Made by a program: the position numbers and the translations under genes
Part shown: positions 44,302-58,916 of the stretch, one piece after another
How the letters are laid out: each line of letters begins with the position of its first letter
Position numbering within the stretch: position 1 is the stretch's first letter
The notes under the pieces: model-generated
The model's database searches: none
Told to the model about the DNA's origin: nothing
What the model saw: the letters and a program-made list of their open reading frames with translations, nothing else
Assembly (NCBI RefSeq): GCF_030486405.1
Contig: NZ_CP129613.1
Span: 6,138,001-6,202,000 of the forward strand
Source: Mycolicibacterium sp. HK-90
GTDB taxonomy: Bacteria; Actinomycetota; Actinomycetes; Mycobacteriales; Mycobacteriaceae
Direction of reading: 5' to 3'
DNA length: 64,000 nucleotides

Positions 44302-45216
44302 CTACTTGATGACGGCGACCAGTTCGCCCGACATCTGGGCCAGCTGCGGGGCCCAGCTGCCCCAGTCGTGCTGCCCACCGGCGGGCATGTCGAAGTGCCC
44401 GTTGCTGCCGCCGACAGAGCGGTAGTGCTGGTAGAAGGCCCGGTTGCTGCCCTGGGCGAGATCACAGACACCGATCATCGCGGCCGGGTCGCTACAGGTC
44501 AGCGTGCCCGGGCTGTAAACCCAGAGCCGGGTGTTGGCGTTGGCCAGCAACTGCACGTGCACGTCAGGGTCGTGCCACTTCCAGCGGCCGAGCTGTGGGG
44601 CTCCCCACATGCCGTAGCTGTCCACACCGCCGAACTGCGCCATCCCCGCCGTGATCGCACCGTTCATGGTGGTGGCCGACGGGGTGAGGAACCCCGACAG
44701 TGAACCGGCGAAGCGGAAGCGGCCCGGATGGAAGGCGGCCAGCGTCAGCGCCGCGGTACCGCCCTGGGAGGCACCCACGACACCGTGGCCGTCGGGGGCC
44801 AGGCCCTTGTTGGCGGCGAGCCAGTCCGGCAGCTCGGCGGACAGGAAGGTCTCCCACTGCTTGCTGCCGTCCTGCTCCCAGTTGGTGTAGAGGCTCCAGG
44901 CGCCACCGGCTGGGGCGGCCACCGAGATGCCGCGACCGGCCAGCGTGGTCATCGCATGCCCGGCGTTGACCCAGTTGCTGACGTCGGGAGCGGCGTTGAA
45001 CGCGTCGAGCAGGAACACCGCGTGCGGGCCGCCGCCCTGGAAGGCCACCGGGATGTCGCGGCCCATCGCCGCCGACGGAACCATCAGGTACTCGACACCG
45101 TCGGCGCGGGCCGGGGCGGCCGTGGCCGCCGAGACGGTCCACAGGCCGGCACCGAGCACCGGGGCCAACAGGGCCAGCAGCATCGCCCGCATCAGACTCA
45201 ACGCACGTCTCATCAT
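44302..45216 (-). CDS. fbpD: Antigen 85-like protein FbpD (MPT51)
   Basis: A secreted 304-residue antigen-85-family alpha/beta-hydrolase that matches MPT51: mature part starting near ADGVEYLMVPSAAMGRDIPVAFQGGG, shared QFGGVDSYGMWGAPQLGRWKWHDPDVH, and GHFDMPAGGQHDWGSWAPQL. The nucleophile region reads GASQGG, not the GLSMAG/GLSMSG of true mycolyltransferases, and known MPT51 proteins lack mycolyltransferase activity, so it is more likely to bind fibronectin or sugar. Signal peptide about residues 1-37 (PARA cleavage). Two adjacent ATGs (45216, 45213) are possible starts behind AGGAGAGG. Confidence 0.9.
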   Translation of the reverse strand: MMRRALSLMRAMLLALLAPVLGAGLWTVSAATAAPARADGVEYLMVPSAAMGRDIPVAFQGGGPHAVFLLDAFNAAPDVSNWVNAGHAMTTLAGRGISVAAPAGGAWSLYTNWEQDGSKQWETFLSAELPDWLAANKGLAPDGHGVVGASQGGTAALTLAAFHPGRFRFAGSLSGFLTPSATTMNGAITAGMAQFGGVDSYGMWGAPQLGRWKWHDPDVHVQLLANANTRLWVYSPGTLTCSDPAAMIGVCDLAQGSNRAFYQHYRSVGGSNGHFDMPAGGQHDWGSWAPQLAQMSGELVAVIK

Positions 45217-45273
45217 CAACCTCTCCTGCTGCCAGCCGGTCATTCGAAGTGCCCCCGCACACGTAACCCGCGT

Positions 45274-45288
45274 TGTAGTGAACCACAT
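45274..45288 (-). promoter_or_regulatory. ATGTGGTTsACTACA motif upstream of fbpD
   Basis: On the minus strand ATGTGGTTCACTACA lies 58 bp upstream of the fbpD start. A copy with one change lies 75 bp upstream of fbpA. Confidence 0.45.
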
Positions 45289-45317
45289 CGCCACCACGGG
45301 AGGGGTCGCAAACGGCT

Positions 45318-45350
45318 GACGGCGGCGACCCCGTGGGGATCGCCGCCGTC
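45318..45350 (-). terminator. Hairpin after fbpA
   Basis: GACGGCGGCG at 45318-45327 pairs perfectly with 45341-45350; the inner bases add further pairs. It lies 46 bp beyond the fbpA stop on the minus strand. Confidence 0.7.
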
Positions 45351-45395
45351 TTCCGTGTCTATCAGGGTTGCGTCAGACCGCTACCCGCCGTCCGC

Positions 45396-46454
<1,059 letters not shown>

Positions 46455-46465
46455 TCACGTGCCCG

Positions 46466-46480
46466 TGTAGTCAACCACAT
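46466..46480 (-). promoter_or_regulatory. ATGTGGTTsACTACA motif upstream of fbpA
   Basis: On the minus strand ATGTGGTTGACTACA lies 75 bp upstream of the fbpA start. It differs by one base from the copy upstream of fbpD; TTGACT within it may act as a -35. Confidence 0.45.
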
Positions 46481-46526
46481 GTGCGCGTGATGCTTCTCTG
46501 CAGCAGTTGTCGTCCCTGGTCGCCCC

Positions 46527-47636
<1,110 letters not shown>

Positions 47637-47679
47637 TTACCGAACACACACATTCGAACCGGCCGTCATGGCCGCGCGG

Positions 47680-49725
47680 TTACGGTCCGGTGGCCGGCAT
47701 CCCGGTGTACGGCGGGTTCTTGGGCTCGGGCACCGGCAGTCCGCACCGCTTCAACTCGTAGAGCGGCACCCGGTCGATCCGGTACTTCGTGAACTCGTAG
47801 GCGTGGACCAGGTTGGACAGGAATCGCCGCGGCGTCATCTCGCCGCGCACCGAGTTGAGCATCGAATCGGTGGCCGGGCAGGCCAGGGCGGCCTCGGCTT
47901 GCGCGATCCATTCCTCATCCAGGTAGGCCGGGATGTAGAGGCGGGTCTTGAGCCAGGGGCCCTCGGCCACCGCCCAGTCCGGGAACAGGTTCTTGTCGTG
48001 GCCGATGCGGCCGTCGGTCAACCGCTCGGTGTGCATCGCCAGCGGATTCGTCAGGCCGATCTGGTCGACGACCCGAACGTCGAGGCCGACGTTCATGCCC
48101 AGCATTCCCATGTTGGTGAAAAACACTGTGTGCGGGGGGTTGAGCGCCCGCCTGGCCTGCGGGCTGAGATCGGGTGGCGGCGGATACGCCGGCACGACGT
48201 CCCACTGGTCGTAATTGCCCGACGGCAACAACAGCGCCCCGTCGGGGGTGTTCTCGATCGCGGTCAGCACTGCCCGCATGCGCGGGTAGTCGAGGTAGTC
48301 GGCCGCGGTCAGCGGGTGCGCATGTCCGGTGGCCTGCGAGTAGAACCTGCGCTCGTCGACGATGCCGGTGTAGGTGACCCGAGTGGCGTCGGCGCCCAGG
48401 CCCGAGGAGTTGGCCGCCCAGATCGACCAGCCCACCACCGCGGCCCACAGCACGCTGGTGGCCGCGGCCAGCAGGTAACCGGTCTCCCGGGTGAACTTGG
48501 TGCCGTCGGGCAGCACGACCGGGATCACCGACACCGGCATCAGCAGGCAGAACAACGGCGTGAGCAACACCCGGCCGTGCATGAAGTCCCCGCCCTGGCG
48601 CACCCAGTAGATCGCCTGCAGCAACCCGCTGACGAACATGAAAAGCACGACGGCAGCGGGGCTTTGGACGGTCCGGGCCAGCCAGCCGTAGCCACGCGGC
48701 ACCTCGTGGCGCACCCACCACGGTCTGGTCCTGGTGGTCAGCAGCACCAGCCCCAACGCGGCCAGCAGCACGACCGGCACCCACAGCAGGTAGGGCTGGT
48801 TGAAATTGGTCAGATAGGTCAGGCCCTGGGTCCACTTGGAACCCGAGGCATCCTTGGCCACCGCGGTGCCGGGCACCAGCAGGCCGTAGTAGCCCATCCG
48901 GAATATCTGGTACGCCACCGGCACCAGGCCACCGGCCACCAGGATCAGCACGCGGCGCCGCCATCCGCGCGCCGCGATCAGCATCATCACCAGCGCGCCG
49001 CCGCCGATCAGCGCCAACTCGGGGCGGATCAGCACACTGAACCCGGCCACGGCGGCCAGTGCCCCTTCGAAGAAGCGGCCCGAAACCGGGGACGCCGCAT
49101 CCGTCGGCGCGGCGCGCCGCGTGGTGGGAGGAGCCGCGCGCAGGGCCTGCGACCAGCACACCATCATCCACCACAGCAAGCCCAAATAGGCCAGCACCAA
49201 ACCATTTTCGAGACCCGAGGTGGCGAAGTCGCGGGCCGGCGGGACGGCGATGTAGACCAGCGCACCGGCGGGCAGCAGCAGCGCGCGGCGCCCCTGCAGG
49301 CTCGGGGCGTACAACCGACCGGTGCCGAGCATGGCCAGGACCACGCCTAGCACGCTGAGCGCCAGCGCCAGCGCCAGCACCACGTACTCCATCCGGACCG
49401 AGCCGCCGAGCCATGCGCCCAGCGTCACCAGGTAGGTCCACGCGGTGGAGGTGTTGGCCTCGATCCGCTCGCCGGCGTTGAAGACGGGGCCGTTGCCCGC
49501 CAACAGGTTTCGCACGGTACGCAACACGATCAGGCCGTCGTCGGCGATCCACCGGCGCTGCCAGGCGCCCCAGCCGAACAAGCCGGCCACCACGATCACA
49601 CTCACCCACAGGCTGATCCGCACCGAGACGTCGTACGGAAACACCGGCCACCGCGCCAACCGGTCGCCCAGGCCGCCCGCCAGGCGGCGCCACGTCAACC
49701 GGTCAGCTGAAGTAGATGGCCGCAC
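47680..49725 (-). CDS. aftB: Arabinofuranosyltransferase AftB
   Basis: AftB is a GT-C enzyme that adds the terminal beta-1,2 arabinofuranose residues of arabinan. The 681-residue membrane protein has about ten hydrophobic segments up to residue 430; the catalytic acidic pair is in RRWIADDGLIVLRTVRNLLAGNGPVFNAGERIEANTST (about residues 58-95), and a periplasmic C-terminal domain follows. It is somewhat longer than M. tuberculosis AftB. The GTG at 49725 overlaps ubiA by 23 bases; a TTG at 49698 is an alternative. It is the last gene of the glf-glfT2-Rv3807c-ubiA-aftB operon. Confidence 0.92.
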   Translation of the reverse strand: MRPSTSADRLTWRRLAGGLGDRLARWPVFPYDVSVRISLWVSVIVVAGLFGWGAWQRRWIADDGLIVLRTVRNLLAGNGPVFNAGERIEANTSTAWTYLVTLGAWLGGSVRMEYVVLALALALSVLGVVLAMLGTGRLYAPSLQGRRALLLPAGALVYIAVPPARDFATSGLENGLVLAYLGLLWWMMVCWSQALRAAPPTTRRAAPTDAASPVSGRFFEGALAAVAGFSVLIRPELALIGGGALVMMLIAARGWRRRVLILVAGGLVPVAYQIFRMGYYGLLVPGTAVAKDASGSKWTQGLTYLTNFNQPYLLWVPVVLLAALGLVLLTTRTRPWWVRHEVPRGYGWLARTVQSPAAVVLFMFVSGLLQAIYWVRQGGDFMHGRVLLTPLFCLLMPVSVIPVVLPDGTKFTRETGYLLAAATSVLWAAVVGWSIWAANSSGLGADATRVTYTGIVDERRFYSQATGHAHPLTAADYLDYPRMRAVLTAIENTPDGALLLPSGNYDQWDVVPAYPPPPDLSPQARRALNPPHTVFFTNMGMLGMNVGLDVRVVDQIGLTNPLAMHTERLTDGRIGHDKNLFPDWAVAEGPWLKTRLYIPAYLDEEWIAQAEAALACPATDSMLNSVRGEMTPRRFLSNLVHAYEFTKYRIDRVPLYELKRCGLPVPEPKNPPYTGMPATGP

Positions 49726-50644
49726 CGATGGTCCCGATCCACGCCAGGAACAGAATCTGCAGCACTCGGTCTTTCAGCGCGATCTCCTCGGGCTCACCGG
49801 CGATGCCACCATCGATGTCAACCGCATAGCGCAGGATGGCGATGGTCCAGGGCACCATCGTGATCGCGTACCACGACGCGTCCTGTCCGTCGATCCCCAT
49901 GGCGTCGTTGACACTGTCGCGCCCGAAGGCCCACAGGCCGTAGCAGAGCACCACTGCGGTGGCCGACAACGTCCAGACGAAACGTAGGTAGCTGCTGGTG
50001 TAGCGCTCCAGCGACTTGCGGATCTTGGCGCCGGTGCGCTCGGCCAATTGCAGCTCGGCATAACGCTTTCCGGCCGCCATGAACAGTGACCCGAAGGCCA
50101 TCACCAGCAGGAACCACTGGGAAAGCGGGATGTCGGCGGCCACGCCACCGGCGATCGCGCGGATCAGGAAGCCCGACGACACGATGCAGATGTCGAGTAC
50201 CGCCTGGTGCTTGAGCCCGAAGCAGTACGCCAGCTGGATGGCGATGTACACCGCCATCACCGCGGCCAGATTCGGGGTCAGCAACCACGAGATGGCCAGC
50301 GAGGCCAGCGCCAGCACGACGGCCAGCACGTAGGCGACCGACTCCGGCACCACCCCGGCGGCGATGGGCCGGAACCGTTTCGTGGGATGCGCCCGGTCGG
50401 CCTCGATGTCGCGGGCGTCGTTGATCAGGTAGATCGACGACGCGGCCAGACAGAACACCACGAACGCGACCGACACCTTGAAGGCGAGGTCGGCGTAGTC
50501 GTATTCGATTCCGCTACCGACCGCGGCCAACGGCGCCGCCAGCACCAGCAGGTTCTTGATCCACTGGCGCGGGCGGACCGCCTTGATCAGACCGGCGGCC
50601 AGATTCTTGGGCGGCCCGAGCTCCGTCTGCGCTTCCTCACTCAT
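49703..50644 (-). CDS. ubiA: Decaprenyl-phosphate phosphoribosyltransferase UbiA (Rv3806c)
   Basis: This enzyme transfers phosphoribose from PRPP to decaprenyl phosphate, the first committed step to decaprenyl-phospho-arabinose. The 313-residue protein has the UbiA prenyltransferase fold with eight to nine helices. The first acidic motif is NDARDIEAD at residues 75-83, and the second region is YAVDIDGGIAGEPEEIALKDRVLQ near the end. The start overlaps the stop of the phosphatase gene upstream by four bases, and its end overlaps aftB, so they are coupled. Confidence 0.95.
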   Translation of the reverse strand: MSEEAQTELGPPKNLAAGLIKAVRPRQWIKNLLVLAAPLAAVGSGIEYDYADLAFKVSVAFVVFCLAASSIYLINDARDIEADRAHPTKRFRPIAAGVVPESVAYVLAVVLALASLAISWLLTPNLAAVMAVYIAIQLAYCFGLKHQAVLDICIVSSGFLIRAIAGGVAADIPLSQWFLLVMAFGSLFMAAGKRYAELQLAERTGAKIRKSLERYTSSYLRFVWTLSATAVVLCYGLWAFGRDSVNDAMGIDGQDASWYAITMVPWTIAILRYAVDIDGGIAGEPEEIALKDRVLQILFLAWIGTIGAAIYFS

Positions 50645-51174
50645 TGGCCCACAGTCTCCTTCGGCCCGACCCCGGCAGTTTTACCGACCACAGAACCCAC
50701 AAGTGTCCCGACGGCCACGCCGGTGAGCACGTCGGTGGGATAGTGCACGCCCAACACAAGGCGCGACAGTGCCATCGGCACCACCAGCACCGCCCGCAGC
50801 GGCAGACCCGTGGTCCGGGCCAGCAGCACGGCGGCCGCGGTGGTCGAGGTGGCATGCGCCGACGGGAAACTCAGCCGGCTCGGCGTCCCGACGTTCACGG
50901 CGATGTCGGGGTGGTGCGGCCGCTCACGGCGCACCACACGCTTGATCAGGACGGCGGCGGCATGGGCCAGGAAGGCCCCGGCCCCGACCGCCAGCCATGA
51001 CTTGCGCTTGGCGGGCTGGGCCAGCGCACCCGCGGCCGCGACCGCGAGCCAACCCGCGCTGTGCTCACCGAAGTGCGACAGCGCACGTGCGCCGGACAAC
51101 ACGCCTGGCCGGGTGGCCAGGGCAGACTGCACGGCAACCAACACGGCGTCCTCGCCGCGCGGGGCATCGGTCAT
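50641..51174 (-). CDS. PAP2-type phosphatase, Rv3807c homologue
   Basis: A 177-residue PAP2 membrane phosphatase with all three family motifs: K78-x6-RP (KRVVRRERP), PSAH at 104-107 and SR-x5-H-x3-D (SR137-138, H144, D148). It is proposed to remove the 5-phosphate from decaprenyl-phospho-5-phosphoribose, the product of UbiA, before DprE1 acts; its position next to ubiA supports this. The gene lies one base after glfT2 and overlaps ubiA by four bases. Confidence 0.9.
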   Translation of the reverse strand: MTDAPRGEDAVLVAVQSALATRPGVLSGARALSHFGEHSAGWLAVAAAGALAQPAKRKSWLAVGAGAFLAHAAAVLIKRVVRRERPHHPDIAVNVGTPSRLSFPSAHATSTTAAAVLLARTTGLPLRAVLVVPMALSRLVLGVHYPTDVLTGVAVGTLVGSVVGKTAGVGPKETVGQ

Positions 51175-51175
51175 G

Positions 51176-54432
<3,257 letters not shown>

Positions 54433-54597
54433 TCAATATCGTCACTCTAGACCCACGAGTCACAGCCTTAACATCGATCTCGTTGGCATTCATGGGCTTC
54501 ACACCAACTGGTCCGGAACCGCCGATGCAGCAAGCGGAGAGCACCCCGTGCGATCCGAAATGCAGTCCTTAACTGCAAACATATTGAGGAGACTTCC

Positions 54598-55569
54598 GTG
54601 CCGAACCGACGTCGACGCAAGCTCTCGACAGCCATGAGCGCAGTCGCCGCAGTGGCAGTCGCAAGTCCAGTCGCACTCGTAGCCGTTTCGCAGCTTTCCC
54701 CGGCGCCTCAAGAGCGTGAGTTCACCCAGGCAGCGCTGGTCACCGACCTGCCCGGCGAACTGATGTCGGCGCTGTCGCAGGGCCTGTCCCAGTTCGGGAT
54801 CAACCTGCCGCCGATGCCCACCAGCCTGCTGACCGGCTCCAGCCCGACGCCGACCCTCGGCTCGCCGACGCTGACCTCGCCCGGGCTGGCCTCTCCGGGC
54901 CTGACCGCGCCGGGGCTGACCCCGGGCCTGACCGCGCCGGGCCTGGCCTCCCCCGACCCGTCGCTGACCAGCCCAACCGGCCTGTCACCGACCCTGGGCG
55001 CACCCGCGGGAGCGCTGCCGTCGGCACCCGGGTCACTCACCGACCCGGCCCTGAGCAACCCGACGGCGACCGGCTCGCTGACCAACCCGGCGCTCACCCC
55101 GCCGACGACGGGCTCCCTGACCGACCCGGCGCTGTCCCCGGCCGGCGCCGCGCCGGGGCTGACCAACCCCGCGCTGACCCCGGGCGCAGCCGCCCCGGGC
55201 CTGACCACCACCCCGACCTCGCTGGGCGGCACCGGCCTGACCACCTCGCCGGTGGGCCTGGACCCGTCTCTGTCGGGCGGACTGCCCGCGCCGGGTGAGG
55301 TGCCGATCTCGGCTCCGATCGGGCTGGCGGACCCCTCCGCGGGTACCTATCCGCTGCTGGGCGCCGACCCGTCACTGGCCGCGATGCCGGCCACCGGCGG
55401 TGGCGGCGGCGGCCTGTTCGGCGACCTGTCGAGCGCGGCCAACCAGCTCGGCGCCGGTCAGGCGATCGATCTGCTCAAGGGCATGGTGATGCCGGCGATC
55501 ACCTCGGCGATGAAGCCACCGGTGCCCGCCGCGCCGGTGCCGGCCCCGCCCGCGCCGCCGGTCCCCTAG
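54598..55569 (+). CDS. erp: Exported repetitive protein Erp (PirG)
   Basis: Erp is a surface protein needed for normal growth and envelope integrity. The 323-residue precursor has a signal sequence (about 1-42), an N-terminal domain (about 43-85), a long Pro/Gly/Leu/Thr-rich repeat region with many PGLTS-type units (SPGLASPGLTAPGLTPGLTA, then SLTDPALSNP and SLTDPALSP units), and a C-terminal part with a membrane-like helix and a PVPAAPVPAPPAPPVP end. The GTG at 54598 has GAGGAG in front. It diverges from glf over a 240-bp gap and is closed by a strong hairpin. Confidence 0.92.
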   Translation: MPNRRRRKLSTAMSAVAAVAVASPVALVAVSQLSPAPQEREFTQAALVTDLPGELMSALSQGLSQFGINLPPMPTSLLTGSSPTPTLGSPTLTSPGLASPGLTAPGLTPGLTAPGLASPDPSLTSPTGLSPTLGAPAGALPSAPGSLTDPALSNPTATGSLTNPALTPPTTGSLTDPALSPAGAAPGLTNPALTPGAAAPGLTTTPTSLGGTGLTTSPVGLDPSLSGGLPAPGEVPISAPIGLADPSAGTYPLLGADPSLAAMPATGGGGGGLFGDLSSAANQLGAGQAIDLLKGMVMPAITSAMKPPVPAAPVPAPPAPPVP

Positions 55570-55591
55570 GTAATACAGACCCGGTTAGAAG

Positions 55592-55630
55592 AACGGCACC
55601 GCAGAAGCCATCCGGCTCTGCGGTGCCGTT
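55592..55630 (+). terminator. Perfect 14-bp hairpin after erp
   Basis: AACGGCACCGCAGA at 55592-55605 pairs perfectly with 55617-55630 across an 11-base loop. It starts 23 bases after the erp stop. Confidence 0.8.
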
Positions 55631-55647
55631 GTGCGTGTCGAATCATT

Positions 55648-55676
55648 CGTAACATCAGACTCATACGTAACATCAG
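55648..55676 (+). promoter_or_regulatory. Direct repeat and leaderless promoter of the amidase gene
   Basis: CGTAACATCAG occurs at 55648-55658 and again at 55666-55676, 18 bp apart. The second copy contains TAACAT (55668-55673), a good -10 exactly six bases before the GTG at 55680. The first copy would lie near the -35 position. Confidence 0.5.
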
Positions 55677-55679
55677 TCC

Positions 55680-57299
55680 GTGCAGTCCCGTCGCTCCGCG
55701 CCGTCGCTTCTCTTCACCGCACTCGCGGCGACGGTCGTGATCGTGCCGTGGGCGATCGCCGAGTCGGATTCCGGCGAACCGGACCATGCCGCGAACGCTG
55801 CCCCGCAGCTCACCCAGCAACCATTGGACAACCTCGCCGTCGGTGAGACCATCCGCGAGGTCCATCAGGACACCCCCTTCTCGATGGTCGCGCTCACGTC
55901 ACCGGATCTTCGCGGCACCTCGGCCCGGGTCCGGGCCCGCAAGGACGACGGCACGTGGGGTCCGTGGTACCAGGCCGAGCATCTCGACGGGGTCGGCGCC
56001 GACACCCCGGGCCCACGCGGCACCGAGCCGGTGTTCGTCGGCCGCACCACCACGGTGCAGATCGCCGTCACCCGGGCGGCCGCGGTGCCCGCGCCTCCGG
56101 GGAAGAAACCGGCCGGAAAGACGCCGCCGGCCAAGCCGGCGCTGGGCTACGTGCCCGCCAACGTCGAGGCTCCCATCGGCCAGAACGTCACCGCGGTGCT
56201 GATCAGCCCGCCCCAGGCACCCGTCGACGTCGGGCCACTGCCGGTCGCCGTCACCGCCCCCGGCCAGCCGCCCACGATCATCAACCGCGCGCAGTGGGGC
56301 GCCGACGAGTCGATGCGATGCGGAAACACCGTGTACGACAAGGGCATCCGAGCCGGGATCGTGCACCACACGGCGGGCAGCAACGACTACGCACCCGAGG
56401 ATTCGGCCGGCATCGTCCGGTCGATCTACGAGTACCACACCCGCACCCTCGGCTGGTGCGACCTCGCCTACAACGCCCTGGTGGACAAGTACGGCCAGGT
56501 GTTCGAGGGCCGTGCGGGCGGCATGGACAAGGCCGTCGAAGGTTCCCACACCGGCGGATTCAACATCGACACCTGGGGCGTGGCGATGATGGGCGAGTTC
56601 AACAACGTGCCGCCCACCCCGATCCAGATCCGCAACACCGGCCGGCTTTTGGGCTGGCGACTGGGCCTCAACCACCTCGACCCGCGCGGCACCACCGTGC
56701 TGGCCTCCGCCGGCGGATCCTTCACCCACTTCCCCCGCGGAGCCACCCCGACCCTGCCGACGATCTTCACCCACCGCGACGTCGGCATCACCGACTGCCC
56801 CGGCAACGCGGCGTACGCCGAGATGGACCGCATCCGCGACATCGCGGCCCGGTTCAACCGGCCGCCCGGCCCCGAGGACCTCGCCGAGCAGATGCGCGGC
56901 GGCGCCATCTACACCCGCTGGCAGGAGGCCGGCGGGACGGCCGGCCTGCTGGGCAACCCCACCTCGCCGGAGACCGTAGGCGAGGGCACCGCACGCTATG
57001 CCACCTTCGAGCGCGGCGCGGTGTACTGGTCCCCGGACAGCGGCGCCGAGCCGGTGACCGGGGCGATCTACGAGGCCTGGGGGACACTGGGTTTCGAGCG
57101 GGGCGTGCTGGGTCTGCCGACCAGTGCCGAGATCCCCGAGCCCCAGTGGATCGTGCAGAACTTCCAGCACGGCACGCTCAATTTCGACCGGGAGAAGGGC
57201 ACCGTCACCCGCGTTGTCGACGGTGTGCCGGTCGAACTGGAACCGCCGTCAGCCGATCGGCAACCGGTGCAACTCGAGCGCTTCACCCCGATCACCTGA
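55680..57299 (+). CDS. Secreted PGRP-type amidase with LGFP repeats (Rv3811)
   Basis: A 539-residue exported protein. After a signal sequence (about 1-27) it has a beta-rich region (about 40-130), a Pro/Lys linker, and a peptidoglycan recognition/amidase-2 domain (about 200-395) with the zinc ligands in GIVHHTAGSNDY and FTHRDVGITDCPG and the catalytic YNALVDKYGQVFEGRAGG. The C-terminal part carries LGFP-type repeats (TAGLLGNPTSPE, RGVLGLPTSAEIPE) that bind the cell wall. It probably cleaves the amide between muramic acid and the stem peptide. The GTG start fits a leaderless transcript. Confidence 0.9.
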   Translation: MQSRRSAPSLLFTALAATVVIVPWAIAESDSGEPDHAANAAPQLTQQPLDNLAVGETIREVHQDTPFSMVALTSPDLRGTSARVRARKDDGTWGPWYQAEHLDGVGADTPGPRGTEPVFVGRTTTVQIAVTRAAAVPAPPGKKPAGKTPPAKPALGYVPANVEAPIGQNVTAVLISPPQAPVDVGPLPVAVTAPGQPPTIINRAQWGADESMRCGNTVYDKGIRAGIVHHTAGSNDYAPEDSAGIVRSIYEYHTRTLGWCDLAYNALVDKYGQVFEGRAGGMDKAVEGSHTGGFNIDTWGVAMMGEFNNVPPTPIQIRNTGRLLGWRLGLNHLDPRGTTVLASAGGSFTHFPRGATPTLPTIFTHRDVGITDCPGNAAYAEMDRIRDIAARFNRPPGPEDLAEQMRGGAIYTRWQEAGGTAGLLGNPTSPETVGEGTARYATFERGAVYWSPDSGAEPVTGAIYEAWGTLGFERGVLGLPTSAEIPEPQWIVQNFQHGTLNFDREKGTVTRVVDGVPVELEPPSADRQPVQLERFTPIT

Positions 57300-57320
57300 A
57301 CCTCGACGGTCACGCCGGAC

Positions 57321-58145
57321 TCAGGACCACCAGCGTTCGAGCACCCGGGCCACCCCGTCCTCGGCGTTGGTCACGGTGACCTCATCGGCTGCGGCGACCG
57401 CATCGGGATGGGCATTACCCATCGCCACGCCACGGCCGGCCCAGCTCAGCATCGGCACGTCGTTGGGCATGTCGCCGAAGGTCACGATGTCGCCGGCCGT
57501 GAGCCCGAGCGGGGTGGCCAACTCCTCGACCCCGGTCGCCTTGCTGATCCCCAGCGGGAGCACCTCGATCAGGCCGTTGTTGGTCGAATAGGTGATATCG
57601 CCTTGTAAGCCAACATGTTTGAGCAACTCGGCAGCCATGTCTGCACTGCGGGCACCCGCCTTGCGGATGAGCAGCTTGACCGCGGGAGCGCTCAGCAGAT
57701 CCTCGACCGACACCTCGGTGTTGTCCGGGTTGAGCCAGGCGTGCTCGTATCCCGGTGAGCTGACGAACTGGGGCGTCGCCGCGTCGTGCGCGGAACGGCC
57801 CACCCGCTCGACGGCCAGCCCCGCACCCGGGATCACCCGCGTGGCGATCTCGGCGAGCTCACCGAGCACCTCGGAGGAGAGCGTGCGGGCCGAGACGATG
57901 CGGTCGGTGGCCGGGTCGTAGATCACCGCGCCGTTGGCGCACACCGCCATCGGCGCCAGGCCGAGACCGTCGACCACCGGCGCCACCCACCGCGGCGGCC
58001 GCCCGGTCGCGAGGATGAACGTCGCCCCGGCCTCGACCGCGGCTTGCACCGCCGCCCGGGTGCGCGGCGTCACCTTCTCGTCCTCGTCCAGCAGCGTGCC
58101 GTCCACGTCGGTGGCGATCAGCCCCGGCGTCCGATCGGCGCTCAC
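57321..58145 (-). CDS. Cof-type HAD phosphatase (Rv3813c)
   Basis: A 274-residue HAD hydrolase with a type IIB (Cof) cap. Motif I is ATDVDGTLLDED (Asp13 and Asp15), motif II is LATGRP, the motif III lysine lies in PLGISKATGVEEL, and motif IV is TFGDMPNDVPML. Substrates of this group are sugar phosphates or other small phosphoesters; the true one is unknown. The start is a GTG overlapping the stop of the acyltransferase gene by four bases, so the three minus-strand genes 57321-59708 form one operon. Confidence 0.88.
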   Translation of the reverse strand: MSADRTPGLIATDVDGTLLDEDEKVTPRTRAAVQAAVEAGATFILATGRPPRWVAPVVDGLGLAPMAVCANGAVIYDPATDRIVSARTLSSEVLGELAEIATRVIPGAGLAVERVGRSAHDAATPQFVSSPGYEHAWLNPDNTEVSVEDLLSAPAVKLLIRKAGARSADMAAELLKHVGLQGDITYSTNNGLIEVLPLGISKATGVEELATPLGLTAGDIVTFGDMPNDVPMLSWAGRGVAMGNAHPDAVAAADEVTVTNAEDGVARVLERWWS

Positions 58146-58909
58146 CGGGTCTGCTTCCCTGTCGCTTCACGCTCGGCCCGCTTACGTGCCCGCTCAGCCA
58201 ACTCGACCTCGTCCAGCCGCTTGGCCTCGGCCGGCGTCGGCGCGGACCCGCCCAGCCGGCACGGCACCCAGTACTCACCCGCGGGGGTCGGGTACGCATG
58301 TTGCGCCCGGTCCAGCATGCCGGTCATCTCCGTCCGCAGCCGCGCGTCCAGCTCGGCCACCGAACCGGTCGGCGCGATCGGCTCACCCACTTCGACTGCC
58401 ACAGGAATTTTGTTTCGCCCCAATGCTTTCGGATGATCTTTTGTCCATACCCGATGCATGCCCCAGACGATGATCGGGATGATCGGAACGCCGGCCTCCA
58501 GCGCCATGCGCGCGGCTCCGGTCTTGAAGTCCTTCAGCTCGAAACTGCGGCTGATGGTCGCCTCCGGGTACACGCCGACGAGCTCGCCGCGGCGCAGGGC
58601 GTCGACCGCGGCGGCGTAGGCCGTCGCCCCCGCGCCCCGGTCCACCGGGATGGTGCCGGTATGCCGGATCAGGAAGTTGACGACCTTCACCTGCTCCATC
58701 TCGGCCTTGATCATGAAGCGCATCCGGCGGCCGCGTTCGGTCGCGGCCAGCGCGGCGGGCAGGAAGTCGACGTAGCTGGTGTGGTTGATGGCGACGACGG
58801 CGCCGCCCTTGACGGGCAGATTGCCCGCCCCACGGAAGGTGATCCGGGTTCCGGTGGCCCGGACCGCCAGCCTGGCGGCAATCTCCAAACTTCGGAAAAC
58901 CGGTTCCAT
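58142..58909 (-). CDS. PlsC-type acyltransferase, copy 2
   Basis: A 255-residue lysophospholipid acyltransferase-like protein. The catalytic HX4D is NHTSYVD, and the acceptor motif is VYPEATISRSFEL in place of the usual FPEGTRS. It is about half identical to its upstream neighbour, so the pair arose by tandem duplication; M. tuberculosis has three such genes (Rv3814c-Rv3816c). It probably acylates a glycerolipid or glycolipid head. The C-terminus is a charged coiled stretch. The ATG at 58909 is seven bases from the end of the previous gene. Confidence 0.85.
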   Translation of the reverse strand: MEPVFRSLEIAARLAVRATGTRITFRGAGNLPVKGGAVVAINHTSYVDFLPAALAATERGRRMRFMIKAEMEQVKVVNFLIRHTGTIPVDRGAGATAYAAAVDALRRGELVGVYPEATISRSFELKDFKTGAARMALEAGVPIIPIIVWGMHRVWTKDHPKALGRNKIPVAVEVGEPIAPTGSVAELDARLRTEMTGMLDRAQHAYPTPAGEYWVPCRLGGSAPTPAEAKRLDEVELAERARKRAEREATGKQTR

Positions 58910-58916
58910 AGGCGAC

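Noticed and set aside
54840..55260. erp repeat region as a DNA repeat array
   Set aside because: The repeats are in the protein (PGLTS-type units) and belong to the known Erp architecture.
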